A DNA stretch of 11,219 nt. Origin: Candidatus Peregrinibacteria bacterium (lineage in GTDB: Bacteria; Patescibacteriota; Gracilibacteria; UBA1369). The translations under genes were made by a program, and so were the position numbers. Under the pieces are notes generated by a model. It made no database searches. It saw nothing but the letters and a program-made list of their open reading frames with translations, and was not told the DNA's origin. Each line of letters starts with the position of its first letter. Within the stretch, counting starts at the first letter, position 1. Of the stretch, positions 1 through 9,764 are shown piece after piece. The stretch spans positions 1 to 11,219 of the forward strand of contig WJJQ01000120.1 of NCBI GenBank assembly GCA_014729615.1. Reading direction: 5' to 3'.

Positions 1-1158
1 ATTCGCATAATACGAAACAGATGTGGCCGTTACGACCAAATCGAGATCATATTCTCGCTCCAGTCTTTCCTGCAAAATATCCAAATGAAGCAACCCCAAA
101 AAACCGCATCTGAAACCATGACCCAAAGCACCGGATTGTTGAGGCTCAAAAGTTAATGCGGAATCGGACAATTGTAATTTTTCAAGCGCATCCCTTAAAA
201 GAGGATAATCATCACCTTCCGTGCAAAAAATGGAAGCAAAAACAAAAGGTTTCACTTCTTTGTAGCCGGAAAGCGCTTTCGCTTCATGAGCTTGAAGTTT
301 TTGTTTTCCTTGCCTCCATAACGTATCACCAACCCTGGCGTCTTTCACATCTTTCAAACCTGTAACAACATAGCCCACCTCACCGGTTTTCAAAACACCT
401 GAAGAAACATACTTTGGCTTAAAATAGCCAACATCAACCACTTCCAACTCCCTTTTGGTGTGTAACATAAATACCTTGTCTCCTTTTTTTACCTCTCCGC
501 TAAACACACGAATATAAGAAACCACACCTCTATAAGAATCATAAACTGAATCGAAAATTAAAGCCTTTGTTTCATCGTCCGTATCACCTTCTTTTGGTGG
601 GTTAATATGCTTTACAACCGCCTCAAGCACTTTTTCAACATTCGTTCCTTCTTTTGCTGAAATGCAAATAACGTCTTCAGCGGGAATACCCAATGTATTT
701 TCAATTTCCTGCGCCCTTCTTTCAGGATCGGCCGAAGGAAGGTCAATTTTATTCAGTACCGGTATAAATGTCAGATCATTTTCAAGGGCGAGATAGCAAT
801 TGGCCAGCGTTTGAGCTTCAATCCCCTGCGAAGCATCCACAACCAAAATAGCGCCTTCACAAGCGGCTAGACTCCTCGAAACTTCATAAGTGAAATCAAC
901 ATGCCCGGGAGTATCAATTAAATTCAGCACATACTTTTCACCGTTATACTCATAATCCATACGTACTGGCTGCAATTTAATCGTAATACCACGCTCTTGC
1001 TCCAACTCCATAGTGTCCAATAATTGACCATGTTTCATATCCCGCTTGTTCACAGTGTTGGTAATTTCAAGCATACGATCGGCCAATGTTGATTTTCCGT
1101 GATCTATATGCGCGATAATACAAAAGTTTCTAATATGTTCAGTTGTTGTTTTTCCCAT
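1..1158 (-). CDS. lepA: Elongation factor 4 (LepA), C-terminus beyond the window
   Basis: Translation GTPase that binds ribosomes and back-translocates or remodels stalled complexes; cytoplasmic. I translated 386 uninterrupted codons from ATG 1158 to base 1, against roughly 600 residues for the family, so about one third at the C-terminus is missing only because the window ends. Visible GTPase motifs are P-loop AHIDHGKST (16-24), switch I RGIT (56-59), DTPGH (82-86) and NKID (136-139). The LepA-type stretch SGALGHGFRCGFLGLLH and the segment EREYDLDLV near the window edge separate it from EF-G. No frameshift or missing key residue is seen in this part. It is divergent from the PrgI-like gene, and its promoter overlaps that gene's promoter. 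No Shine-Dalgarno sequence precedes the start. The family assignment is secure. Confidence 0.97.
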   Translation of the reverse strand, partial: MGKTTTEHIRNFCIIAHIDHGKSTLADRMLEITNTVNKRDMKHGQLLDTMELEQERGITIKLQPVRMDYEYNGEKYVLNLIDTPGHVDFTYEVSRSLAACEGAILVVDASQGIEAQTLANCYLALENDLTFIPVLNKIDLPSADPERRAQEIENTLGIPAEDVICISAKEGTNVEKVLEAVVKHINPPKEGDTDDETKALIFDSVYDSYRGVVSYIRVFSGEVKKGDKVFMLHTKRELEVVDVGYFKPKYVSSGVLKTGEVGYVVTGLKDVKDARVGDTLWRQGKQKLQAHEAKALSGYKEVKPFVFASIFCTEGDDYPLLRDALEKLQLSDSALTFEPQQSGALGHGFRCGFLGLLHLDILQERLEREYDLDLVVTATSVSYYAN

Positions 1159-1180
1159 AAATTAAAATGAATCGATGCAG

Positions 1181-1209
1181 ATAGTATCAAATATTGAAAA
1201 AAACAGCAA
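1181..1209 (-). promoter_or_regulatory. Sigma-70-type promoter of lepA
   Basis: On the minus strand, TTGCTG (1209-1204) is followed after 17 bases by TACTAT (1186-1181), which is preceded by an extended -10 TG dinucleotide one base upstream. A start near 1174 would leave a leader of about 16 bases before ATG 1158. Both hexamers are imperfect. The element is interleaved with the oppositely directed promoter of the next gene. Confidence 0.5.
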
Positions 1210-1222
1210 TTTTTGGTATACT
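1194..1222 (+). promoter_or_regulatory. Strong sigma-70-type promoter of the PrgI/TraC unit
   Basis: TTGAAA (1194-1199), exactly 17 bases, then TATACT (1217-1222) with an extended -10 TG at 1214-1215. Transcription should begin near 1229, about 28 bases before GTG 1257. The TTG of the -35 box is also the first possible start codon of the long reading frame, which argues that the frame between 1194 and 1256 is not translated. Confidence 0.7.
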
Positions 1223-1256
1223 AAAAAGATATTTAAGCATTAAAAAGACACTAAAC

Positions 1257-1703
1257 GTGCAATTCAAAGTACCACAAGACGTACAACGAGCCGACAGAAT
1301 TATAGGCCCGCTAACCCTTCAACAGTTTTTAATCAGTCTTGCGGGAGGTATAGTCGCCTATGCAATTTATGTAACATTGGCAAAAATTTATCCTGTAATT
1401 ATCTGGCTTCCACCTGTCGCGATCATCGTTCTTGTCACCGTCGCATTTGCTTTTGCCAGACCGCTTAACATGAGTTTCACCAAATACATATTAAGAAGAA
1501 TTGAATTTGGATTATTGCCAAGAAAAAGAATATGGATTAAAGCAAGCGCCGAAATACCACCGGGTTCCATTCCTAAAGTAGACCCTAGCAAAGCCAAAAA
1601 AGACAAGTCTGCAGAAGAAACTAAAGAAGACGCCCTCCTGGAAAAACAACAAAAAATGAAAGAACTGGATAAATTTTTGAAATCTCAAAATAATCATAAA
1701 TAA
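1257..1703 (+). CDS. PrgI-family (VirB3-like) membrane protein
   Basis: Small inner-membrane component of type IV secretion or conjugation-like systems; PrgI of Gram-positive systems is a VirB3 analogue that works with the VirB4/TraC ATPase. The 148-aa protein starts with the family signature (M)QFKVPQDV, then a conserved IIGPLTLQQF stretch, two adjacent hydrophobic segments (about 20-42 and 45-68), a basic region ending near RKRIW, and a Lys/Glu-rich soluble tail. I chose GTG 1257 rather than the upstream in-frame TTG at 1194 for three reasons: PrgI proteins begin at this point, the extra 21 residues look unlike the family, and the TTG is inside the -35 box. Its stop overlaps the next start by one base, so the two are translationally coupled. 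Family assignment is from memory of CPR homologues. Confidence 0.85.
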   Translation: MQFKVPQDVQRADRIIGPLTLQQFLISLAGGIVAYAIYVTLAKIYPVIIWLPPVAIIVLVTVAFAFARPLNMSFTKYILRRIEFGLLPRKRIWIKASAEIPPGSIPKVDPSKAKKDKSAEETKEDALLEKQQKMKELDKFLKSQNNHK

Positions 1704-2443
1704 TGGCTCAAGACAAAAAAACAAAAGAATCGGTCAAATCGGCAAAAAATAAACAAGCTCCGGGCACCAGCACGCAAACTTTTCTGAAAATTTCGGAAAT
1801 AAGAGACGACACTCTCGTGCTAAAAAACGGTGGATTACGCGGATTATTGAAAGTGACCAGCATCAACTTTAATTTAAAATCGGAGGACGAACAAAATGCT
1901 ATCATTTACTCATATCAAGGTTTTCTGAATACACTTGATTTTCCGGTACAAATAGTAGTGAGATCAAAAAAACTCGATATTGACGATTACCTTGATGATT
2001 TGCGCAAAAAAGGAGAATCACAGGAAAACAAATTATTACAAGCTCAGACTTTTGAATATATTGAATATATAAACAAACTTGTCGAATATGCCGACATTAT
2101 GGAAAAAGAATTTTATGTAATTGTCCCCATGGATCCTTTTAGAGCACAAAAATTAAATATTTTTCAGCAATTCTTCGCCAGCATGAACGCCAAGGATTCA
2201 TATTCCGACGTAAAAAGACGACATGATGAATTCAATGAATTGCGTAAAAAGCTGTCACAAAGGGTTAATACGGTAAAAGTGGGACTTGAAAATTGCGGTC
2301 TTAAAGCCGATGAACTTGATACCAAAGATTTAATTGCCCTTTTTTACGAAATATACAATCCGGTTTCTTCACGCTATGAAAAACTACGTGAAGTGGATGA
2401 TTTAAATATCAGAAGCAGCGCCGAAGACGCCGGTGAAGTCTAA
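1703..2443 (+). CDS. TraC-like / VirB4 N-terminal domain protein (no ATPase domain)
   Basis: The 246-aa protein resembles the amino-terminal part of the VirB4/TraC family of type IV secretion ATPases. In CPR bacteria this part often occurs as a separate gene beside prgI. Recognisable parts are the strand KISEIRDDTLVLKNGGLRG (about 29-47), the NFNLKSEDEQ block (56-65), SYQGFLNTLDFPVQIVV (70-86), and a late segment with LDTKDLIALFYEIYNP. There is no Walker A or B motif, so it cannot hydrolyse ATP alone and presumably works with a separately encoded VirB4 motor and PrgI at the membrane. The N-terminal 25 residues are Lys-rich and look disordered. ATG 1703 overlaps the upstream TAA by one base and has no Shine-Dalgarno sequence. 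The ATPase gene is not in the window; rarA follows instead. Confidence 0.85.
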   Translation: MAQDKKTKESVKSAKNKQAPGTSTQTFLKISEIRDDTLVLKNGGLRGLLKVTSINFNLKSEDEQNAIIYSYQGFLNTLDFPVQIVVRSKKLDIDDYLDDLRKKGESQENKLLQAQTFEYIEYINKLVEYADIMEKEFYVIVPMDPFRAQKLNIFQQFFASMNAKDSYSDVKRRHDEFNELRKKLSQRVNTVKVGLENCGLKADELDTKDLIALFYEIYNPVSSRYEKLREVDDLNIRSSAEDAGEV

Positions 2444-2460
2444 AACCTACAAAAAAATAT

Positions 2461-2490
2461 TCGCCATTTAATTACATTTGTTGTAATGAT
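2461..2490 (+). promoter_or_regulatory. Candidate rarA promoter, start at the ATG
   Basis: TCGCCA (2461-2466), 18 bases, then AATGAT (2485-2490) with extended -10 TG at 2482-2483; each hexamer matches four of six consensus bases. The predicted start is at or next to ATG 2497, so the mRNA would be leaderless. The -10 box lies inside the left arm of the inverted repeat described separately. Moderate to weak support. Confidence 0.35.
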
Positions 2491-2512
2491 ATAGCCATGG
2501 CATTACAACAAA
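2477..2512. repeat. Perfect 12-bp inverted repeat around the rarA start codon
   Basis: TTTGTTGTAATG (2477-2488) and CATTACAACAAA (2501-2512) are exact reverse complements separated by 12 bases that contain ATG 2497. A third partial copy, ATTACA, sits at 2471-2476 and can pair with TGTAAT at 2482-2487. The geometry suits an operator over the -10 region, or, on read-through RNA from traC, a hairpin presenting the start codon in its loop. Which one applies cannot be told from sequence. Confidence 0.6.
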
Positions 2513-3750
2513 ACAAATTTGACGAACCCTTGGCACATGCTCTCCGACCACAAACGCTCGATGATTTTGCCGGACAAAAAAACGTAGTCAGTGAAGGCAA
2601 AATGTTAAAAACACTTATTGAAGAAGACAGGCTTCATAATATGATTTTTTGGGGGCCGCCCGGTGTCGGTAAAACAACTTTGGCCCGCATTATTGCCAAT
2701 CAAACCAAATCCATTTTCAAAACAATTTCAGCTGTCACATCGGGTGTGGCTGAAATCCGTACAATAATTAAAGAAGCCGAAGAAAACAAACGTCTGGGAA
2801 CCTCCACCGTTTTATTCATAGATGAAATCCACAGATTTAACAAATCCCAGCAAGACGCACTTTTACCGCATACCGAAAACGGAACAATTACATTAATTGG
2901 AGCAACAACAGAAAACCCCTCTTTCGAAGTAAATTCTGCTTTACTTTCAAGGTCGCAGGTCTTTGTGTTCGAATCATTAACCGAAGAAGACTTAATATCT
3001 ATTTTAAATAACGCACTTTCAAAAGTAACTTCTCAAAAAATAAGTGACGATGCAAAAAGCTTTCTTGCCCATTATGCAAACGGCGATGCCAGAACTTTGC
3101 TGAACACACTTGAAATTATTCTCAAATTAAGCGACTCAAACGTAATAGAAACTAATGAAATTAAAACAATATTACAAAAGAAATTTCTTCGATACGACAA
3201 AAAAGGTGAAGAGCATTACAATATAATATCGGCTCTTCATAAATCATTAAGGGATTCCGATCCGGACGGCGCTTTATATTGGATGATGAGAATGCTGGAA
3301 GCGGGAGAAGACCCCAAATACATCGCGCGACGATTAATAAGATTCGCATCCGAAGATATTGGCATGGCCGACCCTCATGCCTTACTGGTGGCAATTGCCG
3401 CTAAAGAAGCTGTGGTTTTTAACGGAATGCCTGAATGCGAGGTAAATCTTACCCAGGCGTGCATACATCTGGCCATGGCTCCAAAATCAAATTCCGCTTA
3501 CATTGCCGTTAATAAAGTTAAAAGAGACATTAAAGAAACCGGTAATCTTGAAGTTCCATTACATATAAGAAACGCTCCAACTAAATTAATGAAAGATCTT
3601 GATTACGGCAAAGGTTACAAATACGCGCATAATTACGATAATGCCAAAGTCGAGCAGCAACACCTGCCCGACGAACTTCAAAAAAAGCAATACTATCAAC
3701 CGACCGATCACGGCATCGAAGCTAAAATCAAAGATAAGTTACAGCGATAA
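2497..3750 (+). CDS. rarA: Replication-associated recombination protein A (RarA/MgsA), AAA+ ATPase
   Basis: Clamp-loader-like AAA+ ATPase that acts at stalled replication forks together with SSB and recombination proteins; cytoplasmic. The 417 aa are close to the family length of about 420-450. Motifs visible are PLAHALRPQTLDDFAGQ at the N-terminus (typical of RarA), Walker A GPPGVGKT (53-60), Walker B VLFIDEIHRFN (105-115), sensor 1 TLIGATTENPSF (132-143) and a Ser-Arg finger (151-152). The C-terminal MgsA-type oligomerisation domain includes RRLIRFASEDIGMADPHAL. All catalytic residues are present. The start agrees with the family N-terminus and has no Shine-Dalgarno sequence. It follows the TraC-like gene after 53 bases, may have its own promoter, and is followed by a terminator hairpin. 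The function is unrelated to secretion, so the order is probably chance or a lineage-specific arrangement. Confidence 0.96.
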   Translation: MALQQNKFDEPLAHALRPQTLDDFAGQKNVVSEGKMLKTLIEEDRLHNMIFWGPPGVGKTTLARIIANQTKSIFKTISAVTSGVAEIRTIIKEAEENKRLGTSTVLFIDEIHRFNKSQQDALLPHTENGTITLIGATTENPSFEVNSALLSRSQVFVFESLTEEDLISILNNALSKVTSQKISDDAKSFLAHYANGDARTLLNTLEIILKLSDSNVIETNEIKTILQKKFLRYDKKGEEHYNIISALHKSLRDSDPDGALYWMMRMLEAGEDPKYIARRLIRFASEDIGMADPHALLVAIAAKEAVVFNGMPECEVNLTQACIHLAMAPKSNSAYIAVNKVKRDIKETGNLEVPLHIRNAPTKLMKDLDYGKGYKYAHNYDNAKVEQQHLPDELQKKQYYQPTDHGIEAKIKDKLQR

Positions 3751-3763
3751 ACGCTTTTGAGCA

Positions 3764-3792
3764 TTGACTAAACCCTCTTTTTCTTATAAAGT
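3764..3792 (+). promoter_or_regulatory. Promoter candidate for the 687-aa gene
   Basis: TTGACT (3764-3769) is a five-of-six -35 box. It can pair with TATAAA (3785-3790) at a 15-base spacer or with TAAAGT (3787-3792) at 17 bases. Starts would fall near 3797-3800, inside the loop of the terminator-like hairpin, leaving a leader of about 15 bases. Transcripts from this promoter would therefore not form the hairpin, whereas read-through transcripts from rarA would. Confidence 0.45.
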
Positions 3793-3812
3793 ATCGCTCT
3801 TGATACTTTTTT
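3788..3812 (+). terminator. Intrinsic terminator after rarA, abutting the next start codon
   Basis: AAAGTATC (3788-3795) pairs perfectly with GATACTTT (3802-3809) across a six-base loop, and the run continues as TTT up to 3812. The stem is short and AT-rich but is followed directly by a T tract, as expected of a terminator. ATG 3813 follows immediately. Confidence 0.55.
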
Positions 3813-5876
3813 ATGACAACTCTTCCACAAAAAATTTCAGAATCAATGCATCCGCGAAGGACTATAACGCCCGATGGCGGGCATATGCGTCATCAATTCA
3901 ACGAAACATTCAACCATTTGATTCTTGAAAGTTACGCGCCCGATGAAATTGATCCCGAAACCGGAGACTATTATTATACACAACCTGAAGTAAGAAAATA
4001 TTTAGGTCAGGATTTAAACACGCTTGCCAACAGCGACCCTTTAATCAAGCTTTCATTGTTGATTGAGAAAGGTGAAATCGATCCTGAAAACGCCGATACA
4101 TATATTACAACCTACAAACTGGTCTGGCCGAATATTAAGAGTTGTAACGACTTATATTTCGGGCAAATCGACACTAACGAATTGATTGCCAAGCTACAGA
4201 CAATGGTCCGGAAAGAACTGCATATACACGGCGTACATGGACTCCATACATCTTTCAAAGGCGGTGTGCTTACAATTGAAGTTGTATCTGAAAGCGAACC
4301 GGGCCTTAATCAGTCACTTATTGACTGTTTAAATCAAATTGAAGAAAATTCAGCCACGCAGATTTTCCTTCCGAAAACCATATCTCAAATTACCGCCTTA
4401 ACAAAAGAAGTCGACAAATATAACGAAAAAATTAAAAATGTTGAAAAATACAAAAAGGAGAATTCTGACAAATGGGATGACGAAAAAGAGCAAATACTTC
4501 TTCACTTAATTGAGCAAAGTAAGCAAATACAAAAAAATATCGATTATTTGCTTAAATTAAAAAACGACTTGAGTTCCAATAACAGATGTCAGGTTAATTT
4601 TGGCTTTGCAAGCCTTGCGGATAATGCGAACCGTCCCTTTATTGCCATCAGAAATTCCGAATGTGCCGCCAACATGGCTAAAGAAAAACAGGACTGCAAC
4701 TATGCCAAATACAGCCATAATTCTTTTTTACTTTTAGGATTAGTGTCTGCGGCAAAAGTGCAAGCTACTGTTCTTAACGAAACCACGGCCGAAATAAAGC
4801 CCGAATGGGCGGATTTTTTTACTAAAGATAAAAACGGCAATGTGAGAATGTCGCAACAAAGAATACGACAATATAGAAAATTGGATAAATATTTTGAATC
4901 CAATGAGTTTCAATCTTTATCTGACTCCGAACAAGAGGCTGAAAAAAGCAAGTTTACGTTTTTTGGAAAATACTTCAGAGCAATCAATACCGCCGATGTG
5001 GTTAAACCCTATACTGTCGCTAATTTAAGACATTATCTTGAAGATGTTCAAATGAAAGTTACTGTTATTAATGAGGCTGACGCAATACTTAACAATCCAT
5101 TGGAGGCTTCAAAACTAAGAAAAACTTGGAAAGATTTATTGCCCATAATGAAGCTATCGGCAAAGGCCAAATCAGTTGAACATAATGGTGATGCAAACCC
5201 TAATTTAGTTATAGGCAACACGCGATCTTTAATAGCAAAACTGCGTTGCCCGGGCCTGAAATTATATATCACCGGAGATCATACTGATTTCGGAGTCAGT
5301 AATGTTCAGGAATATGAAGCAACTTTTTTAGAATTGCTGAGATTAATGCAAGACACAGGGGTTACTAAAAAAGATATTGAGGAAAACAATCTAAGATTTC
5401 GTGAATTTGTTGATAGCACTACGTTTTTAGCAAAATTGCTCAGTTTCGGTGACGCAGGTTCATTATTACTAAGAAACGCCGAACAAAAGCTTCATAAACT
5501 TGTTGGAGGCAAACTATATATCAACGCCGATGGTGGAGATGAATTAATAGCAATTCTGGATTTTGACAGTGAGCACATGCTTCCGTCAAACAATAAAGAT
5601 ATTGCAACCGTTTTAAGTTCATTCGCTACGGCAAATAACATGCGAGTCGCGGCTTATAAAACAACCTTAAGCCTCGACCCAATATCAAATTCGGAAATAC
5701 GCATGAAAACGACGCCAATCAACCAGGGCATTCGTACGAATATTGTCCCCTGGATCAGATTGCTCGAACTTGATGAAGAAGCGCACAAGGACCTCAAGCA
5801 CAAAGCCGAAAGAAATATTCGCGAAACTAATGTCAGCACTTATAACGAACAAGTTGCAAAGATAGTTAATGAATGA
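3813..5876 (+). CDS. 687-aa protein, probable tandem of divergent GGDEF-type domains
   Basis: No family is recognised from overall sequence, and no signal peptide or membrane segment is seen. Motif order suggests two GGDEF-like (diguanylate-cyclase fold) domains. Domain 1 (about 98-305): VWPNIKSCND (104-113) occupies the place of the D-x-D-x-F-K-x-x-N-D motif with both metal Asp lost; the expected helix follows at 114-135; FKGGVLTI (148-155) replaces the GGDEF hairpin; VNFGFASL (261-268) and the helix NSECAANMAKEK (281-292) resemble the C-terminal strand and helix. A charged coiled coil (about 193-252) is inserted. Domain 2 (about 480-680): GDHTDFGVSN (488-497) keeps D489, F493 and N497 at canonical spacing; FGDAGSLLL (545-553) and helix follow; NADGGDELIAIL (571-582) carries the signature. 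Domain 1 should be inactive; domain 2 might bind or make a nucleotide. The stop is TGA. The fold is inferred by eye, not by search. Alternative: an unrelated conserved hypothetical. Confidence 0.5.
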   Translation: MTTLPQKISESMHPRRTITPDGGHMRHQFNETFNHLILESYAPDEIDPETGDYYYTQPEVRKYLGQDLNTLANSDPLIKLSLLIEKGEIDPENADTYITTYKLVWPNIKSCNDLYFGQIDTNELIAKLQTMVRKELHIHGVHGLHTSFKGGVLTIEVVSESEPGLNQSLIDCLNQIEENSATQIFLPKTISQITALTKEVDKYNEKIKNVEKYKKENSDKWDDEKEQILLHLIEQSKQIQKNIDYLLKLKNDLSSNNRCQVNFGFASLADNANRPFIAIRNSECAANMAKEKQDCNYAKYSHNSFLLLGLVSAAKVQATVLNETTAEIKPEWADFFTKDKNGNVRMSQQRIRQYRKLDKYFESNEFQSLSDSEQEAEKSKFTFFGKYFRAINTADVVKPYTVANLRHYLEDVQMKVTVINEADAILNNPLEASKLRKTWKDLLPIMKLSAKAKSVEHNGDANPNLVIGNTRSLIAKLRCPGLKLYITGDHTDFGVSNVQEYEATFLELLRLMQDTGVTKKDIEENNLRFREFVDSTTFLAKLLSFGDAGSLLLRNAEQKLHKLVGGKLYINADGGDELIAILDFDSEHMLPSNNKDIATVLSSFATANNMRVAAYKTTLSLDPISNSEIRMKTTPINQGIRTNIVPWIRLLELDEEAHKDLKHKAERNIRETNVSTYNEQVAKIVNE

Positions 5877-5906
5877 TATAAATAAAGTACAAACTAATAT
5901 AACACC

Positions 5907-6341
5907 ATGAATGCAACTCATGAGCAATACAATCCGATTTTAAACCGCAACTCTGACAGAATTGCGCATCATAGAGTTGGTATTAATGGAATTCGCAGGT
6001 GCGTTATTGATTATCCCGAAATAGCTGCGGATTTAAGCCGTTGGTGTATTCAGGCGGAAAAATCGCTAGATGAAGACCTTATACCGGATTACGACAAACT
6101 GCATCAAATAGCATTAAAAGCCAATGACTCGGTCAATGCGATTACGGCGCTTGAAAAAGCTTCAGCAATGTTTGCTGAAAAATTGGCTATCGAAGAATCA
6201 AGCATTCAAACCATAGACGTAACCGCAAACACACCAACCGCTCTGGAACCGGTTGATGTTACCGGTCTTGAATTACCCGAAGTCGCTTACATAAAAAGAA
6301 CTACAGCTAAAGCCACCGAAAAAATCGGACACAATCATTAA
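5907..6341 (+). CDS. Hypothetical 144-aa protein
   Basis: Not recognised. It is soluble by composition, with no membrane segment or signal peptide. The N-terminal part (about 10-50) is rich in Arg and His and carries two cysteines (C32, C47). Residues 50-105 look helical with many Ala, Glu and Lys, and the tail is Thr/Pro-rich and probably flexible. It starts 30 bases after the 687-aa gene on the same strand, so co-transcription is likely and a joint function is possible but unsupported. A -10-like TAATAT (5895-5900) lies six bases before the ATG, without a clear -35. ATG 5907 has no Shine-Dalgarno sequence. The gene converges with the ribosomal RNA unit; no clear terminator hairpin follows the TAA. 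Confidence 0.7.
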   Translation: MNATHEQYNPILNRNSDRIAHHRVGINGIRRCVIDYPEIAADLSRWCIQAEKSLDEDLIPDYDKLHQIALKANDSVNAITALEKASAMFAEKLAIEESSIQTIDVTANTPTALEPVDVTGLELPEVAYIKRTTAKATEKIGHNH

Positions 6342-6407
6342 TAAAATAATTGATAGGCACCCATAATCCCACCCCCGTTTTTTTCGCAAATCGTTTTTCA
6401 CGCACAA
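6342..6407. other. Convergent gap between the 144-aa gene and 5S rRNA
   Basis: Short AT-rich gap between convergent transcription units. It holds a C5-G-T7 run (about 6371-6383) but no convincing stem for a terminator in either direction. On the rRNA side, termination may rely on the 18-bp helix that closes the 5S gene plus the following U-rich stretch CCTTTTATT. Confidence 0.4.
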
Positions 6408-6548
6408 TAAAAGGCATTACCTTGGCGACGCCCTACTTTTCCTGCAACGATGTTACAAGTATCATTGGCGAAGAGTAGCTTAACTTCTGTGTTCGGGATG
6501 GGAACAGGTGTACCCTACTCTCTTTAGTCACCAAGGTAATGCCTTTTA
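6408..6548 (-). repeat. 18-bp inverted repeat closing the 5S precursor
   Basis: TAAAAGGCATTACCTTGG (6408-6425) is the exact reverse complement of CCAAGGTAATGCCTTTTA (6531-6548). The inner eight pairs are 5S helix I; the outer ten extend into the flanks. Such extended stems are normally substrates for 5S maturation. The U-rich sequence after the 3' arm may also help terminate transcription. Confidence 0.75.
6418..6538 (-). rRNA. rrf: 5S ribosomal RNA
   Basis: The minus strand shows the universal 5S core ACACCTGTTCCCATCCCGAA followed by CAGAAGTTAAG and a 3' part with GTAGGGCGTCGCC. Ends were set where TACCTTGG (5') and CCAAGGTA (3') form helix I, giving 121 nt; the true ends may differ by a few bases. 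It lies 3' of the 23S gene in the usual order. Helix I extends outward into a longer perfect stem. Confidence 0.95.
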
Positions 6549-6717
6549 CCTTTGTATGCAATTAAACGACCTTGAATTTATATGCGACCAAGGTCCGAAT
6601 CGCAAGTGAATATTTTGTAGCTTTCACTCATAGCTAGTTAAAAGGTAGCCTTTACATATCATTACCCAGTCAACCAGACTAACATAGACTAGGTAATGGT
6701 ATGTAAAAGGCTTGTAA
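6539..6717 (-). other. 23S-5S spacer with stem-loops, no tRNA
   Basis: The 180-base spacer has no tRNA. It contains (a) 6621-6645, the 3' arm of the pre-23S processing stem, pairing with 9741-9764; (b) a long hairpin, arms 6647-6671 and 6687-6712 with a 15-base loop, about 24 pairs with one mismatch, one wobble and one bulged base; (c) a 7-bp stem GACCTTG/CAAGGTC (6568-6574 with 6589-6595). Hairpin (b) sits between 23S helix 1 and the processing stem, so it would project from that stem as a side arm. Confidence 0.65.
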
Positions 6718-9735
<3,018 letters not shown>

Positions 9736-9740
9736 ACTTG

Positions 9741-9764
9741 CCTTTTAACTAGCTGTGAGTAAAA
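9741..9764 (-). other. 5' arm of the pre-23S processing stem
   Basis: These 24 bases complement 6622-6645 beyond the 3' end of 23S, with one mismatch and one G-U pair in RNA. Together with helix 1 they enclose the whole 23S gene, as RNase III processing stems do. The outer part overlaps a local hairpin, CTGTGAGT (9753-9760) / ACTCACAG (9765-9772) with an AAAA loop, so the two structures exclude each other. Confidence 0.75.

Noticed and set aside
156..365. Open frame of 69 codons on the plus strand
   Set aside because: It lies antisense inside lepA, which is confirmed by GTPase motifs; the encoded peptide has no recognisable features.
1194..1256. N-terminal extension of the PrgI-like protein from TTG 1194
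   Set aside because: The TTG is the first half of the -35 hexamer, the predicted RNA starts downstream near 1229, and the family begins at the QFKVPQ motif.
5874..5888. Possible code 25 (TGA read as Gly), since the TGA of the 687-aa gene is followed three codons on by TAA
   Set aside because: No other in-frame TGA occurs in the long ORFs and glycines are encoded by GGN; with reassignment, frequent internal TGA would be expected.
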